A stretch of DNA of 64,000 nt from Zantedeschia hybrid cultivar (lineage: Eukaryota > Streptophyta > Magnoliopsida > Alismatales > Araceae). Shown here in pieces: positions 37,210-50,172 of the stretch (position 1 is its first letter; each line of letters starts with the position of its first letter). The stretch lies in contig JARZZO010000002.1 of NCBI GenBank assembly GCA_030544215.1, forward strand, positions 29,759,395 through 29,823,394, given 5' to 3'. Under the pieces are notes generated by a model. It worked only from the letters and a program-made list of their open reading frames with translations, was not told the DNA's origin and ran no database searches. Position numbers and translations under genes: made by a program.

Positions 37210-37531
37210 GCGTCTACTCAGAAAGACGCCTTTCAACATTAATTCTTTTCCAGAAATTCAATTCAATCATCAAAAACCTAAATTGCGTCTACTAACAATG
37301 ACGCTTTTCAACTCTCTCTCCTATTTTTTTCAGGATTCTGCCATTAATTCCACAATTAATTTCCTGAAACGCGTCAACACGCTAAGACGCCTTTCATCAT
37401 TTTTCTCTGTACAGCTCTGACCAGAATCTTAAAACGTGTCTGGACATGTAGACGTGTTTCAGTTAAATTCAAACAGTTGTCTGTGCCGCCTCAACTTTTG
37501 CGCCCTAAAACGCGTCTGTCTGAGTCGACGC
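37210..37531. repeat. Cluster of five N10 palindromes, unit 2
   Basis: Cores at 37210, 37285, 37371, 37436 and 37512, equivalent to the unit 1 cluster. The last left half reads GCGTC here and GTGTC in unit 1, a single C/T difference. Confidence 0.9.
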
Positions 37532-37663
37532 CTTTCAACCTTTCTGTTAACAGACCCGCGAAGGCTCCCTTTTCTTCCTCACTTTTCCAAAACTTTCTCT
37601 TTCTTCTCTCTCCGGCGACCGAACTCCGGCGATCTCTCCCTCAAAACTCTCTCTATTCAAGCT

Positions 37664-40512
37664 ATGGAACGTGGTGAAGGATCCAGGAAGATTAAGGCCT
37701 TGGCCAAACGACGGCGGAGGCACGAGGAAGAAGCTCCTGAGGAGGTACCGGCGGCGTTAGCCGAAGCCGAGGCCTTTTTGGAGGAGGAACTCCCTCCACC
37801 GGTACCCATGGCGGTGGAAGAAGAAGAGGAGGGCGACCTCCACACGGTAAGATTCCTATGGTGTGAATGGATGAAGAGAAGAGAGGGAAAAGCGGGGTTC
37901 TTCAAAGAACCCGGAATCTGGACTTGAAAGGCGTCCAGACTAGGTGACGCCATTCAAAGGCGTCACCATGGGCTGACGTCTTTCAAGATAAGTTCCGAAT
38001 TTTTTTAATTAGGAATAAATATTTTGAATTGCGTCAAGTCATGTTGACGTGTTTTAAAAGACGTCCATATGGGCTGACGCCTTTCAAAACAGAACTGATT
38101 TTCCTGTTTTTATTCATTATTGACCTTTGTTTTTATGTTTTTATTTGCAGGGAGTGATGAGGGCTAGAATCTCCTAGGACCTAGTGATAGGTGCCTACAG
38201 GGGTCTCCCGGATTTCCAGAAAGCGCGCCTGTGTCAGATGGGATTCGGCGAGGTACTAGACATCGAGCCGTTCTGGCTTGATTTAGTCCTTCTGCAGGTG
38301 CTGCGGGAGAGGTGGCGTGCGGAAAGCCGTGCTTTCCTAATGCCGTGGGGGCATATGGTCTCCACCCTAGAGGATGTGGCCAGGATCACTGGCCTCAGGG
38401 TAGAGGGCCGACCAGTTAGTGGGGTTACTTACCCCAACTATCAGGGATTAGCTGAGGCTCTTCTAGGGATAGAGGTGTCTAGCCTAGGCAGAGAGTCTAG
38501 GATGGTTCCTAGAGGAGAAGTAGAAGCAGCCTTAGGACTAGATGAGCCCTGACGTCGGTCTGACGAGACCCGGGAGGAGTTTAGGGATAGATTAGCAGAG
38601 TCATCTTCCTCCGTCTACTGTAGTGACCCTAGCCAGGTGGAGGAGGTAGACAGACAGCTTAGAGTCTTCTTAGTCTTCTTCTTCGGTCGGTTGCTCTTCG
38701 GTACGAAGGGCGACCACATTCACTGTAGATTTCTTTATTTGCTAGATGACTTAGATAGCTTAGGAGAGTATGCCTGGGGTGCGGCCCTTCTGGCCCATCT
38801 CTTCGCCGATCTGTCCGCGGTCACGCCGGACCGTGAGACCACTGTCAGCGGCTTCTCGCCGTTCCTTCAGGTATTAGCTTGTTTAATTATTTGTTTATGC
38901 AGTGCAATATGATATGATGCTTCTTCTAACCCATATGTTCATGAATGCAGGTGTGGAGTTACTACTATTTCCTGCTCGGCAGACCGCGGATTGCAAGACC
39001 GGAAGCCGTCCCATTGGCCTGCCGTTGGCAGCCTATCGTAGACACGGCTCCACAGCACCACCAGCTGACGGCCCTCCGCCGTCAGTTCTTAGACTACCCA
39101 GAGCTCCTGGTAAGTTTTTAACTGGTTTAATTTTATTAAATGCAATCTTTTATTCCTTAAATATAAGTTGTTTATGAATGCATCTAACCTATATGCAGGT
39201 GATCTGGCGCCCGTACCTGGGCATGGACGAGGAGGGTCAGCCATGGGTGACGGCTGGCAGGAGGAGGTTCGGGAGGCAAATGTGGGTGCATTGCCTCAAC
39301 GAGATCGAGCCCCTCCGCCTCCGGCTCGTGATGAGGACGCTGGGCCTCCACCAGGAGTAGATAGACGAGGAAGTCCCGGAGGACGTCGGGAGGAGCATGA
39401 GGGGGAAGCAAGCCCTCACCGACTGGCGTGCCAAGTTCCCTGAGCAATACAAAGACTGGCACCGTCGGGGCGTACGGGTGGAGTCCCGTGCGGAGAGTAG
39501 CGAGGGCTACCTCCAGCAGTACCGGGCCCACTACGCCGATCAACTTCGGCTCCTTCGACCACTCGATGTAAGTATGTATTTATGCGTCTTTAATTTTATT
39601 ATTATCTTGATTTTATGTTTGTGAATGAATGTATGCATGACATACAGGATGCACGAGATGCGGTCATTGTTGACCTCCGGGCCCGCCTACATGATGCGGA
39701 GGCCCAGTTAGAACAAGTCCAGAAGGAGCTGTATGATCTGGTATGTATGAATGCTTATGAATGCATGTTTTAATTAATTAATTATTTTGGCGATTAATCA
39801 CTGACAATTGTCTTTCGGTGCAGCGAGCCGTCTACACCCAAGCGGCTCCCCCTACCTTCGGAGTGTCATCATCCTCTTCATCCGCCCATGATGCTGCCCT
39901 GGCTGACCTCCAGAGTCAGCTCGCCTCTGCCATCCATCGAGCTTCTCTTGCAGAGGAGGATCGGGCTGCTCTGGTAAGTTCTTCAACTTTTTGATTCCTG
40001 AACTTGATTTTAAATACTTGACTGTCTTGACCCAACAAGATCTTCTTCTACAGGTTCCTAAGCTTCAGGAAGCCTTTCAGAGGGCTGAAGCGGAGCTAGA
40101 GCACGCCCGTGCTGCAGCGGCTCGGGCTGAGGCTGATGCGGAGCGGATTCGGGCTCTGTAGGAGCAGGTGGCACGTCTCTCCACTGGAGACCTTGCACGC
40201 CTCCAGATTCGTCTGGAGGTTGTGACTGAGGAGAGAGATCGCGACCGCCTTCGACTGGAGAGTCTTCAGGGTCGGCTGTCAGTCGCGGAGCATGAGCGCA
40301 AGATGGTGGAGGAACGGTATCAGCGAGCTCGGCAGCGTGCCCATGAGCGTGGTCTGACCAGTGCCTTCACGGCCAGTGTCGCCATGTCTTCTGGCCAGGC
40401 GGGTCCGAGCGCGATGGGGCCACCTCCACCTCCTAGTCGAGGGCCAGCACCGGATGCACCTGACGAGGCCCAAAGCCAGTTGGACGAGGGAGGAGGGGAG
40501 AGCCAGCCTTGA
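37664..40512 (+). pseudogene. Plant mobile domain gene, antisense gene 2 (unit 2)
   Basis: Seven exons at +9,906 from the unit 1 gene: 37664-37846, 38151-38870, 38951-39109, 39199-39567, 39648-39740, 39824-39973 and 40054-40512. All introns are phase 0. The same four in-frame stops are present at 38175, 38550, 39358 and 40159. A few substitutions distinguish it: P to S in the MVPTLEDV segment, L and D changes around RPRIARLD in exon 3, W to R near the end. Domain content is the same: basic-acidic head, PMD, coiled coil, Pro-rich tail. Confidence 0.73.
37931..38080. repeat. Four N10 palindromes in intron 1, unit 2
   Basis: Cores at 37931, 37960, 38031 and 38061, identical in arrangement to unit 1. 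Confidence 0.9.
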
Positions 40513-41761
40513 GAGCTCATGTATCTTCATTTTTTATTCATGTATCATGTACAAACAATCTTTTGATAATATACATGAAACTTTTGGGCTCCAATCTTGT
40601 GTTCCTGTGCTTGTCTTGCATCCTGTACAACACTTAATAAACAGGTTAAGTATCTATTTAGGCTTAGCCCCTTGCCTGACCAAATAAATGGTCAATCAAT
40701 CTTTTCCTTCAATAAATGGTCAAGGGGCATAACCTTTATTAACAAAGGTAATGTGAATAATCAAACTTAAGTAAAATGCAACATACAAGCAGACAAATGC
40801 TCACTGAAAATAAAAGGAATGAGACATACTAAATGCAACAAGCAGATGCTAATTGAAATATTTTTTGTTGTTGTTTTGAAATATGTATGTTTTTGGGTTT
40901 TGAAATATATGCTTTTTTTTGAATTTTGGACATATATTTTTTTTTTGAATTTTTGACATATGTATTTTTTTGAATTTTTGACATATATATTTTTTTGGGT
41001 TTTTGACATAAAGACCAGCATGGTACTTAGATCAAAAGATCATATTCATTTATTAACTTAATTCCCAAATTGTTCTTTAACAACTTAACTTAAACCCATC
41101 GTGTTTGAATTTGTGTTTCCATTCGTGATCCCATTTGATGATTTGACCTTCAGTCAATCTAAGCCATTCCTTAAGTTTGAGTACATCTCTTTAAAAAGAA
41201 AAGGAAGAATAAGTTTAGAAAGCCCATGAGAAGGTTCCGGAGACCTAAAAAGATGTTCCTTTCCTACCCTAGTATCCGTTGGGGTTCGGTCATTTCTTTC
41301 CGGGGTATTTATCGACCTTGCGTTCCCTTTCGTTTCATTTCATGGCCTTGATGTAACGTTTGTAATGTAATGGCCTTTTGACATTTGACATTTGGCTTTT
41401 ACCTTTCCTTTTGCTTTTCTATTCTTTTCTCTTTTTCGGGACGGATCTCCCCCTTTTTTTTATGACGGCCTCCTACTAAGATGGCGGGTATTCTTGGTAG
41501 TCTATTTTAAGCCTCGTTCCGACATCATGTGCCGAGTATAAAACAGAATTTTTGCTTTAAAACGAATGATCTGTACTTTACACTTTTGGTCAAGCTTTTG
41601 ATATTCTTTAGGACTTGGCATCTCTTGTTACTCACGAATCAAACGTGTCAGTGTGTGTAGTGACGGGTTTAAAGTTAAGTTATTCAGACTAATAAGAAAA
41701 TTTGAGTTTATAAATTTTCTAATTCCACTGGTCTTTGTACCATACTGATCAACTATTTAAC
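40513..41761. other. Non-coding gap, unit 2
   Basis: Equivalent of 30607-31855, with the AATAAA and the 25-bp tandem run at about 40861-41011. No gene. Confidence 0.6.
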
Positions 41762-44700
41762 CTAAGGATAGTATTTCTTAAGATGTAAACCATTCCAGGG
41801 ATGATTTAGCTCTTCTCCTTCTACATTAACAAGACGATAAGCATTACCAGGAAAAGCGTGCGATACAACATAAGGTCCTTCCCAGTTGGGTTGGAGCTTA
41901 GAACGCGGACCACCAGGTTTTACAAAAATCCTTTTTACGACCATTTCACCAACTTTGAACTTACGTTCAATGACTTTCTTTTGATAAAAACGTGCTAGTC
42001 TATTTTGATAAACTTTTGCATGATTAGCAGCTGACCATCTTTTCTCGTCTAAAAGTTCCAATTGAGCAAGGAGTGCTGAACGATGTTCATCAATGAAAAA
42101 TTCCTTATTCAATTGTACTCTTAATGACGGTATGAGGATCTCATATGGAACTACTGTCTCCATTCCAAATGTTAAGGAATAAGGAGTTTGCCCAGTAGGC
42201 GTGCGGATTGAAGTTCGGTAGGCCCATAGAGCCTCAACCAATTTTTCTGGCCAATCTGCGAATTTGTTAGATTTGCACGTCTTTTTAATGATTTTTATCA
42301 AAGTCTTATTTGTTGCCTCTACTTAGCCATTGCCTTGCGGATAGTAAGGAGATGAATGATGCAATGCAATTTTATACCTGTTGCAGAGATCCTTCAATTC
42401 CTGTGACACGAACTGCGGTCCGTTGTCGGTGACGATGGTGCTTGGAATTCCAAATCGAGTGATGATGTTCTTCATGATGAACTTGCAGACGGTTGATGCT
42501 TTGATCTCCACGTACGCTTCAGCTTCTGCCCACTTGGTGAAGTATTCCGTTGCCGTGAGAATGAAAGATTTTTGCTTGATGCCGGAATCTGGATTGCCAA
42601 GGGGTCCAATAATGTCGAAAGCCCACATGGAGAAAGGCCATGGGGAAGAAACATGATGGAGTGAAGATGCAGGAGAATGAATTTTGTCGGCGTGAAGTTG
42701 ACACTTAGCACACTTACGGACATACCCTACGCAGTCTTCTTCCATAGTTGGCCAATAAAATCCTTGTCTAAGGATCTTCTTTGCTAGCATCTGTCCATTG
42801 ACATGGCCACCACAAACTCCACTATGAGCTCCTTCCATAACCTTCCAAAGCTCATCTTCGTCTAGACATCTCAGAAGAACTCTATCAAAACCTCTCTTAT
42901 ACAGTGCTCCTCCAACTAGAGTGTATCGTTGAGCAATTCTCCTGATAGCTCTCTTCTCCTCAGTTGTAGCTTCCTCAGGATACGATTGATCTTCACAGTA
43001 TTTTGCAATTTCATAATACCATGGCTTCTGTTCATCATCCATCTCTTCTAACAGCTTCATTAACATGATTTCTCTTTTCTCAATGATATCTCCATCTCTG
43101 ACTTTCTTCAACAACTTTTCCTTAGTTCTAAGGAATGAAGGGTCTTTCACGGCGGGTGAAAGACGCCTATGAACTATGATTGATTCGGATTGTTTGCTGA
43201 TTGGAAAATCAAGAGAAGATGCAAGTGAAGCTAGAGCGTCAGCTAAGATGTTTTGATTCCTAGGGACATGGACAAAGATCAATTTCGTGAAAAGCTTTGA
43301 ATATGCAGAAGTAAGTTCTTGATAAGGCTTGAGCTTGGGATCGAGAGTTCGATACTTGGTCAGCACTTGGCGAAGAATCAGTTGGCTATCACCTACAATC
43401 CTGAGTTTGGTGGCACCATGAAAATGAGCAGCCTCGAGGCCAGCAAGAAGTGCCTCGTATTCAGCTATATTGTTGGTGACTGGAAAATCAAGCTGAAAGG
43501 CTTGTGGAATGGTGACACCTTCAGGTGATAACAGAACGATACCGATCCCTTTTCCATGAGAATTCAGAGCTGCGTCAAAATGCAGAGTCCACATATCATC
43601 TCTGATTTGATTTACGGACATCAGTTCCTCATCCGGAAACTCTGATCGGACTGGATCAAATCGAGGAAGGGGATGATGAGCGAGATGTTCTGCTATGGCA
43701 TAGCCCTTGATCGCTTTCTGCTGAATATAAATGATATCGAATTGAGATAGAAAGCTTTGCCATCGCGCTAACCTATCAGTAAGAACAGATTTCTCCAGAA
43801 GGAATTTGATCGGATTCATCCTAGCGATGAGATGGACTTCATGGGCCAGAAAATAATGCTTTAATTTCTGCACAACCCAGACCAATGCTGCACATGTTTT
43901 CTCCATCGCCGTATATCTCTGTTCAGCGGGGTTGAGAAATTTAGAGAGATAGTAGGCTGCCCTCTCTTTTTCTTCTCCATCTTCTTGTGCTAGGACAGCC
44001 CCCACAGCATCATCCAGGACAGAAATGTAAAGTATCAATGGTTTGCCTGGAGATGGTAGTCTCAAAACAGGAGGACTTGCCAAATAGTTCTTTAATCCAT
44101 CGAATGCCTCCTGACACTTATCGTCCCAATCAAATTTGACTCCCGGCTTGGTAAGCTCGTAAAACGGCTTACACCTTTGTGAGTGCTGGGAGACAAAACG
44201 GCGAATAAATTGTAACTTCCCGATTAATCCTCTCAACTCTTTTAAGTTTTTGGGGGGCGGCATTTCTCTAATAGCCTTCGCCTTATTGGGATCGATCTCA
44301 ATTCCCCGTTTGCTGACGATAAATCAAAGTAATTTTTCTGAAGATACCCCGAATACACATTTCTTGGGGTTCATCTTTAACTGATATTCTCTCGATCTCT
44401 CTAATACCTTTGCCAAAACTTTAGCGTGCTCAGCCTTTGTCTTAGATTTAACCAATAAATCATCCACATATACTTCCAGATCTATGTGCATCATGTCATG
44501 AAATATTGCCATCATAGCCCTCTGATAAGTGGCTCCAGCATTCTTTAATCCAAATGGCATGACAACATAACAATATGTTCCCCAAGGTGTAGTGAATGAC
44601 GTTTTCTCTTGATCTTCTTCTGCCAGCTTAATCTGATTGTATCATGAAAATCCGTCCATAAATGATAAGGTTTCATAGCCAGCGGTATTATCAATGAGTA

Positions 44701-45332
44701 CATCGATATGAGGCAATGGAAAATCATCTTTAGGACACGTCCGGTTCAAATCGCGGAAGTCAATGCAAATTCTAACCTTCCCGTTTCTTCATAACCGGGA
44801 CTATGTTGGCCACCCATTGTGGATAAAGGACAACTCTAATAAATTTGGCTTTATGTAATTTGTCGACCTCTTCCTTCATCTTTAGAGCCATTTGCAGGTG
44901 GAATCGCCTTAATTTCTGCTTGACAGGGCTAGCTCCATCCTTTAACGTCAATCTGTGTTCAACTAAAGATGAGTCTAACCCTGGCATATCTTCATAACTC
45001 CAGGCGAAAGTGTCCTTATAGTCCTTAAGTACTTGTACCATTGCCTCCTCATCCTCCGTAGAAAGATTTTTGCTGACGAGGACAACCTTAGGTTCGTCTT
45101 CAGTCCCTAAATTGATTTCTTTGGTGGGCTCTTCTACGGCAGCTGAGGGTTCATCAAATCTCTTCACTCCACTGGCATATGCCTCAGCTGCGTCCTCGTC
45201 ATCTTCCTCATTTTCAACAATGGGGTCCTTTTCATGCACTAACTCATATACCCCGTACCCATCATTGACTGACTCATCGTCCATACAATCTTCTAGCATC
45301 TGAATTGGATTTTCTAAAAACTGAGGGATCAA
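41762..45332 (-). pseudogene. RT-RNase H-integrase of the gypsy element, unit 2
   Basis: Same domain order as unit 1 but more damaged. The acidic N-terminal stretch is extra (about 45332-45030, NLSTEDEEAMVQVLKDYKDT then FAWSYEDMPGL), because this copy joins the upstream linker. Breaks: a 2-base deletion near 44785 shifts frame after PVMKK; the shared TGA in FS(G)YNQI at 44642-44644; a TAG-type stop near 44322 (unit 1 has an open codon); and TAA in place of Gln in GQVEA near 42322, just before the catalytic Glu of integrase. YVDD is kept (44459-44470). This copy could not supply integrase in one piece. Confidence 0.88.
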
Positions 45333-46338
45333 AGAGCAAGAAAAACATCTATCAGCTAAGTCCTGGAGGTATCTATCTGGAATTTCCTAGACTTCCTAAC
45401 TTGACTAACCTGCCTAGAACTAGACTGCCTAACTTTACTAAACTCCCTATTATAACCTAATGAAGATGAAGTAGGATGGAAATCCTGGGATACAAGTGGA
45501 AATACAGGAGAATCCTCCCGAGGGGAGGGACAGAGTAGATCTAAGAGAGAATCTTGACCGAAGGTCCCGCGCGACGGGGTGCAATCGGACAAGTAAGATG
45601 TTTCCTCGATAATGATTTGGGAAGAATTTGTTGTAAAATTGGCGTTTTTTTTTTGGTATCAGAGGAATTAAACATGAAGCAGGAGTGAATACAAATAGAA
45701 GGAGAATCAGATGGAGGAAGTGGCACCAAGGCCAGAGGATTAGGGGGATCATATAGTAATATGTCCCAGATCAAATCATACAACCTCTCTAGATCAAGAG
45801 GAGGTTGTGGAATAAGGTCCCGAGGGGACAGAGTAACCATAACGGGCGGAGTCCGTGGAATATCTTCAATTATGACCCGCGACCAAGTCGGGGTCAAGAG
45901 CAGTGTGCGGAACAGAGTATGGAGCATGAAGACATGTGAAGGATATGTCCCCCTCCAGAGCAGATCTGTAGTGTAACTAGCTTCATAGGGGTCATCTGGC
46001 TCCCCTTCATCGGTCTCTTCAGACAGCAGTATCCGCTTGTCAAATATGGCACCAGGGCTTTCAATCAGCTCGTCAATCTGCGGCGGCCACTTAGGTTCTG
46101 CAGGATCCAGGAACAATCTATTCAGTGCTATGTAAAGGTCCCTCAGATCGAACCACCTGTACCATTCGCATTCAGGATCATGGAATTTTCTCCTTTTCAT
46201 AGGCCGCAGAGCCTCCAAGGATCGGTACATAAGTAGTTCGGAGCAATGTTTGGCCAAATCCCTCCCGTATATGTCATGGAAGTCAAAACGCGAAGTAATG
46301 ACCACCGTGTTGTCGCGGCTAAGTATGGGCCCTTTCAC
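45333..46338 (-). pseudogene. Linker region between G-patch and RT
   Basis: An open stretch 46338-45541 on the minus strand encodes about 265 residues (ITSRFDFHDIYGRDLAKHC, ECEWYRWFDLRDLYIALN). It then breaks at a homopolymer T run near 45646-45656, after which a different frame continues toward RT. It is in frame with the upstream G-patch piece. Tat/Ogre elements often have such extra sequence between protease and RT. I recognise no domain. Confidence 0.6.
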
Positions 46339-46377
46339 AAAGTGTGTACACAGGGTCCATGTTAAGGGATCTCGGCC

Positions 46378-46776
46378 TTATTTGGGTGGTGTAGACATTG
46401 CCTCCCAGATTTTCGGACCTTCTTCGATCTCTGCTTGCTGAACCAGATCTTGTTTCAGTTTTCTTGGCCTATAGCCCAGACCACTTCCAAGTGCTGCTCG
46501 ATGATTTTTAACAGGAGTGGTCCTGCCTTGCAACTGTGTGCCCAGACCTCTTCCAGGCTCGTAGCCGTTCTTCATCATAATCCTCCATCCTGGGGTACTC
46601 ATGCACTTCCCCCTTTTTATGGCGTCTAACGGGTATGGAGAAATAGTGGCGGCTTTTAAAGGATCAGTCACTGGACGGTAGACCTGTAATACAGACAGAA
46701 AAGGTTGTCGGCCAGATAAAGCAGCAGATTTAACATTCAAAGTATGAGCAGCAGCAAGGATCGGCATGCTCGTCAC
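46378..46776 (-). pseudogene. G-patch segment of the polyprotein
   Basis: Encodes ISPYPLDAIKRGKCMSTPGW and then MMKNGYEPGRGLGTQLQG, a G-patch-like glycine motif that in Tat/Ogre elements lies between protease and RT. It is in frame with the protease upstream, separated by a TGA at 46789. It ends at TAA (46378-46380). G-patches bind RNA or RNA helicases in other proteins; the role here is inferred. Confidence 0.7.
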
Positions 46777-46788
46777 TTTAATAATTCG

Positions 46789-47472
46789 TCATTTGAAAGG
46801 AAATTTGAGGCATTGGTGATGCGTAGAGGGAATCGCCTCAAGAGTTTTGATATAAGGACGACCCAAAATGGCATTTATAGAAGGGTCGATTTCGAGGATG
46901 TGAAATTCGACCTCTGCATGACTTACAGGGCCCAGCTCCACCTTCAAATAGACCATTCCCAGAGGGGAACGGGTAGAGTTGTCATATGCCGTCACTGAGA
47001 TGGGGCTGGGCAGCCATTTTTCTTTGGGCACACCGCACAGCTCCAGGGTCTTCGGAGGTAAAACATTGATCGAGGCCCCTGTGTCGACCAGGCATGCATC
47101 CACGGCCTTCTTACAGATGTTGACCGTGATGCTCAGAGCCATGCTTCTGGCTGCTGGCGGTGCTAGTTCCGATGTATGAAATGTAATGGAGGGCTGATCC
47201 CCCTGAGGAACTAGTAGTGCTGCAATTTTTTCTACCGGCACGTCCTCATTGACCATCACCTTCTGTAGATATTCCATTAAGGCTTCTTGGTGAATCTTGG
47301 ACCTTTTGATCAATTCAAGTACAGTGATCCGTGCCGATGTCCGATCCAGGTGTTTCAACAAGTCATATTGAGTGCCTGGTGCACTCTCTTCATTATGGGC
47401 TTCCTCAGTCGGCTGTGATGGGCCGTCTCTAACTGTGGACTGAGGAAAGACCTTGTTGAAAATCCTTCCACT
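46789..47472 (-). pseudogene. Aspartic protease of the Tat/Ogre-like element
   Basis: The minus-strand frame continues from gag. The active site is VDTGASINVLP (DTG at about 47077-47085), followed by LGPVSHAEVEFHILEI and INAILGRPYI, the conserved C-terminal half of retroviral-type proteases. It is bounded by in-frame TGA codons at 47473 and 46789. The domain itself is intact. It would process the Gag-Pol polyprotein. Confidence 0.85.
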
Positions 47473-50172
47473 TCAGAGCGCGTGTTCCTCGACTGTGGAG
47501 GATCCGGGTAACACTTTAAGTACCGCAGGGTTGGATGGTGCGGATGATGTAGAGGGCTGGTATGTAGGTGATGGCGTAGGGCTAGGTGGTGATGGCGCGG
47601 TGCGGATTAAAGGCCTAGAGGGTTGGATGGTGGATGGGTAAGTGGTTGGTGAAGTGGGGAATGGTACGCGTAATAGCGGTCTGGATGGTAAGGGGGTATC
47701 TGAATAGGTGGCGGTGGTAGCGGGTGAAGTAGGAAATAGTACGCGTAATAGCGGCCTAAATGGTAGAAGGGGCGCGTGATTGGTTTGCGGGGGGTTATAT
47801 GATGGAGGCGTAGGAGTGCGGGGCGTGATGGGCTTGAGGAAGGTGGGTAGTGGTAATGGGTTATTGGATGCGGGTGAGTGATATGTGGGTGTGGGTAGAG
47901 GGGTGATGGTAATGGGTTGCGGCCTAGGTATGTGGATGGTGCGGCGTGGTGGTCGTTCTGCGGTACTTTGAACGTGACCCGTTGAACAAAGAGAGGAAGA
48001 GTCCTCTACTCTCCATTGTTGCCCACGACCAGCCTCAGACTGGCTGTTCGTCAGAATGGGAGCAACTTGGTTTTGGTTCTGGTGCTCTGGGAGTGGATTT
48101 TGCACTATGCCCATGTTGGGTGGTGCTGCTGCTTGTGCCAGTGGTCTTGCTTGCTGCTGCTGCTGCTGTTGTGGTCTTCTCGCCTTCAGGGCTGATATGT
48201 ACTTTTTCATCTCCTCCCAGTCTATGCCGCCCTGCTCATTGAGATCATGAATATAATCTCTGAACTGGAAGCAGGTGTCAATGGTATGCCCAGGTTGCCT
48301 ATGAAAGTAGCAATACCTGGACGTATCGGCATTTTGAGGCCAGACGGCCTTTTCCCTTGGCAAAACTAAGGCATTAGCTGCCATTAGAGCGCTGAAGATA
48401 TCTGCCAAGGATTCTGGGAGGGCCGGGTATTCTGCCCTCTTCGGGCCTGGAGGTCTCCTCTGCTGGTTGTAGTCACCAGGAGGAGGGACATTATGGTATG
48501 CCGGCGGTGCACGCGGCTGATACTGTTGTTGCTGATATTGCTGCTGTTGGGATTGCTGGTACTGCTATTGGCGTTGCTGCGGCTGCTGCAGCTGTTTCTG
48601 TTGCTGGTTCTGGTTCGGGTTCGGCTGCTGGGGCCGCTGATACTACTGTTGATAATGGGGGTTCTGCTGCTGCCTATACCCTTGTTGGTTCGGCTGCGGT
48701 GGCCTCTGGTACTGCTGCTGGTTCCTCACGAACTGGGGCGAGTTATTATTCATGGTACTGACCTGCTCGTGAGAGAGCGTGCCCTCAGTAGTCGGACTTG
48801 TGCTGGTAGAGTTTGGCACTCCAGGCTTCCGAGGTGGAGTCCTGCTAGGTCTGTGAGGATCAAAGACGCTAGAGAACGTAGCGTCCTTGAAGGCATTTTG
48901 GCAGTACCGTACTCTTTCATAGAGCTCTGCCATGTTGGTCAGGTTGTTCAAGGAGAGGACTAGCTTGAACTGGGGCGTGGCGTTAGAAATTAACATCTTC
49001 ACTTGTTCGGACTCGGACAAGTGATCCTTCACCTTTTCGGCCAGGCCCCGCCACCTGTCAGCAAAACTGACAAACTCCTCATCAGGTTTCATCTTTTCTG
49101 CAATGAGGTCAGTGATGGACAAGGAGGGTGCAACTCTGTCCTGGTATCGTTGGATAAATTTACGTGAAACGATACCGTAATCCTCTACTTCGGAGGGTTC
49201 CAGAGAAAAGAACCACTCGAGGGCTGGTCCCTCTAGAGATCTCCTGAACAAAAAGGCCAACGACCTCTTGTCGTTCTGCCAGAAAGATGATTCGTACATA
49301 AACTCCTTCAGATGTGTGAAGGGGTTACCAGTACCGTTATACTTTCGGTACACTGGCATCTCAGAGGGTGGCAGATGGAATACTGGGAGGCTCGGTAAAC
49401 TGATCTCTGGCACAGCTTTAACCCTCATCATCTTCTGGAGGTTGTTAAACTGCTCATCCATGCGCTCCATCTTGGCCAGCAACGCTTGCGTGGTCAGATC
49501 TGCCTGGGGAGGAGGAGGAGGTGGAAGTACTTGATAGGCCTGCTGCCTATAGTACGTTGGACAGGGAGGACAATAAAGAGGAGGTCCGGCAGAGCTTCCG
49601 CCATGCCCGAGGGCATTTTGATAAATAGGCGTTTGCAGTCTAGCCGGTTGCCTAAATGAGGAAAGCTGTGGCCCAGCTGGCCGAGAAGTAATATGAAGGC
49701 CTTCCATGGCCTGACGGATATAAGGAGGAGGAAGAGGAGGTTGTTGAGTAACAACAGGGGGGGCCACAGGGTTCGGCTCAGCAAGCTGTACGGGTGCCTT
49801 CCCCTTCAGAATAGACTGGATCGCCTCGAACTGCTGAGGGTCCAGTCGGGAGGCAAGAACTCCCAGGGCGTTGACGAGATCCGAAGGATCAGAGGGTGAA
49901 GGATCATTCTGATTCATGTCCCCCTCTAGATCAGGATTAGGAATCGCATATTCCAGCGTAGGGAGATCAGGATATCGATCCTGTGGATGAAAGAGAGGCG
50001 TCCGGATATTCCCATCTTACCGATATGGAATGGGGGCAGAATTACGGGAGGCATCAGCATCTCTCCCGTTCTCATAGTTGTAGTCCGAATCGCGAGGGGC
50101 ATTAGCATCTCCCTCGTAGTTGATGATGGCGTCTTGAGCCATACTCAAGTCCCTGCCTGATCGCAGCAGCAT
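47473..50172 (-). pseudogene. gag of the Tat/Ogre-like element
   Basis: A single frame with stops. It begins at ATG 50172 (MLLRSGRDLSMAQ) and is interrupted by TAA at 50017. It is open from 49917 to 48646 (MNQNDPSPSDPSDL, the capsid-like core VYRKYNGTGNPFTHLKEF and FIQRYQDRVAPSLSITDL). TAG codons follow at 48643 and 48565 inside a Gln-rich tract, then the frame is open to 47473. The nucleic-acid-binding motif is CYFHRQPGHTIDTC, the modified zinc knuckle (C-x2-H-x4-H-x4-C) typical of this lineage. The Gln-rich stops fit CAG to TAG changes. Confidence 0.85.

Larger units (their letters stand above)
35125..45028. repeat. Tandem duplication, unit 2
   Basis: Direct copy of 25219-35124. The internal junction at 35125 joins the N-terminal RT coding sequence to GTACTTGATATAATC, which in unit 1 follows the single-copy 3' region. 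Differences from unit 1 include a 2-base deletion near 44785, giving a length of 9,904. Confidence 0.95.

Noticed and set aside
48493..48963. Leu- or Ala-rich plus-strand frames opposite gag
   Set aside because: They are complements of the Gln-rich gag tract and have no independent support.
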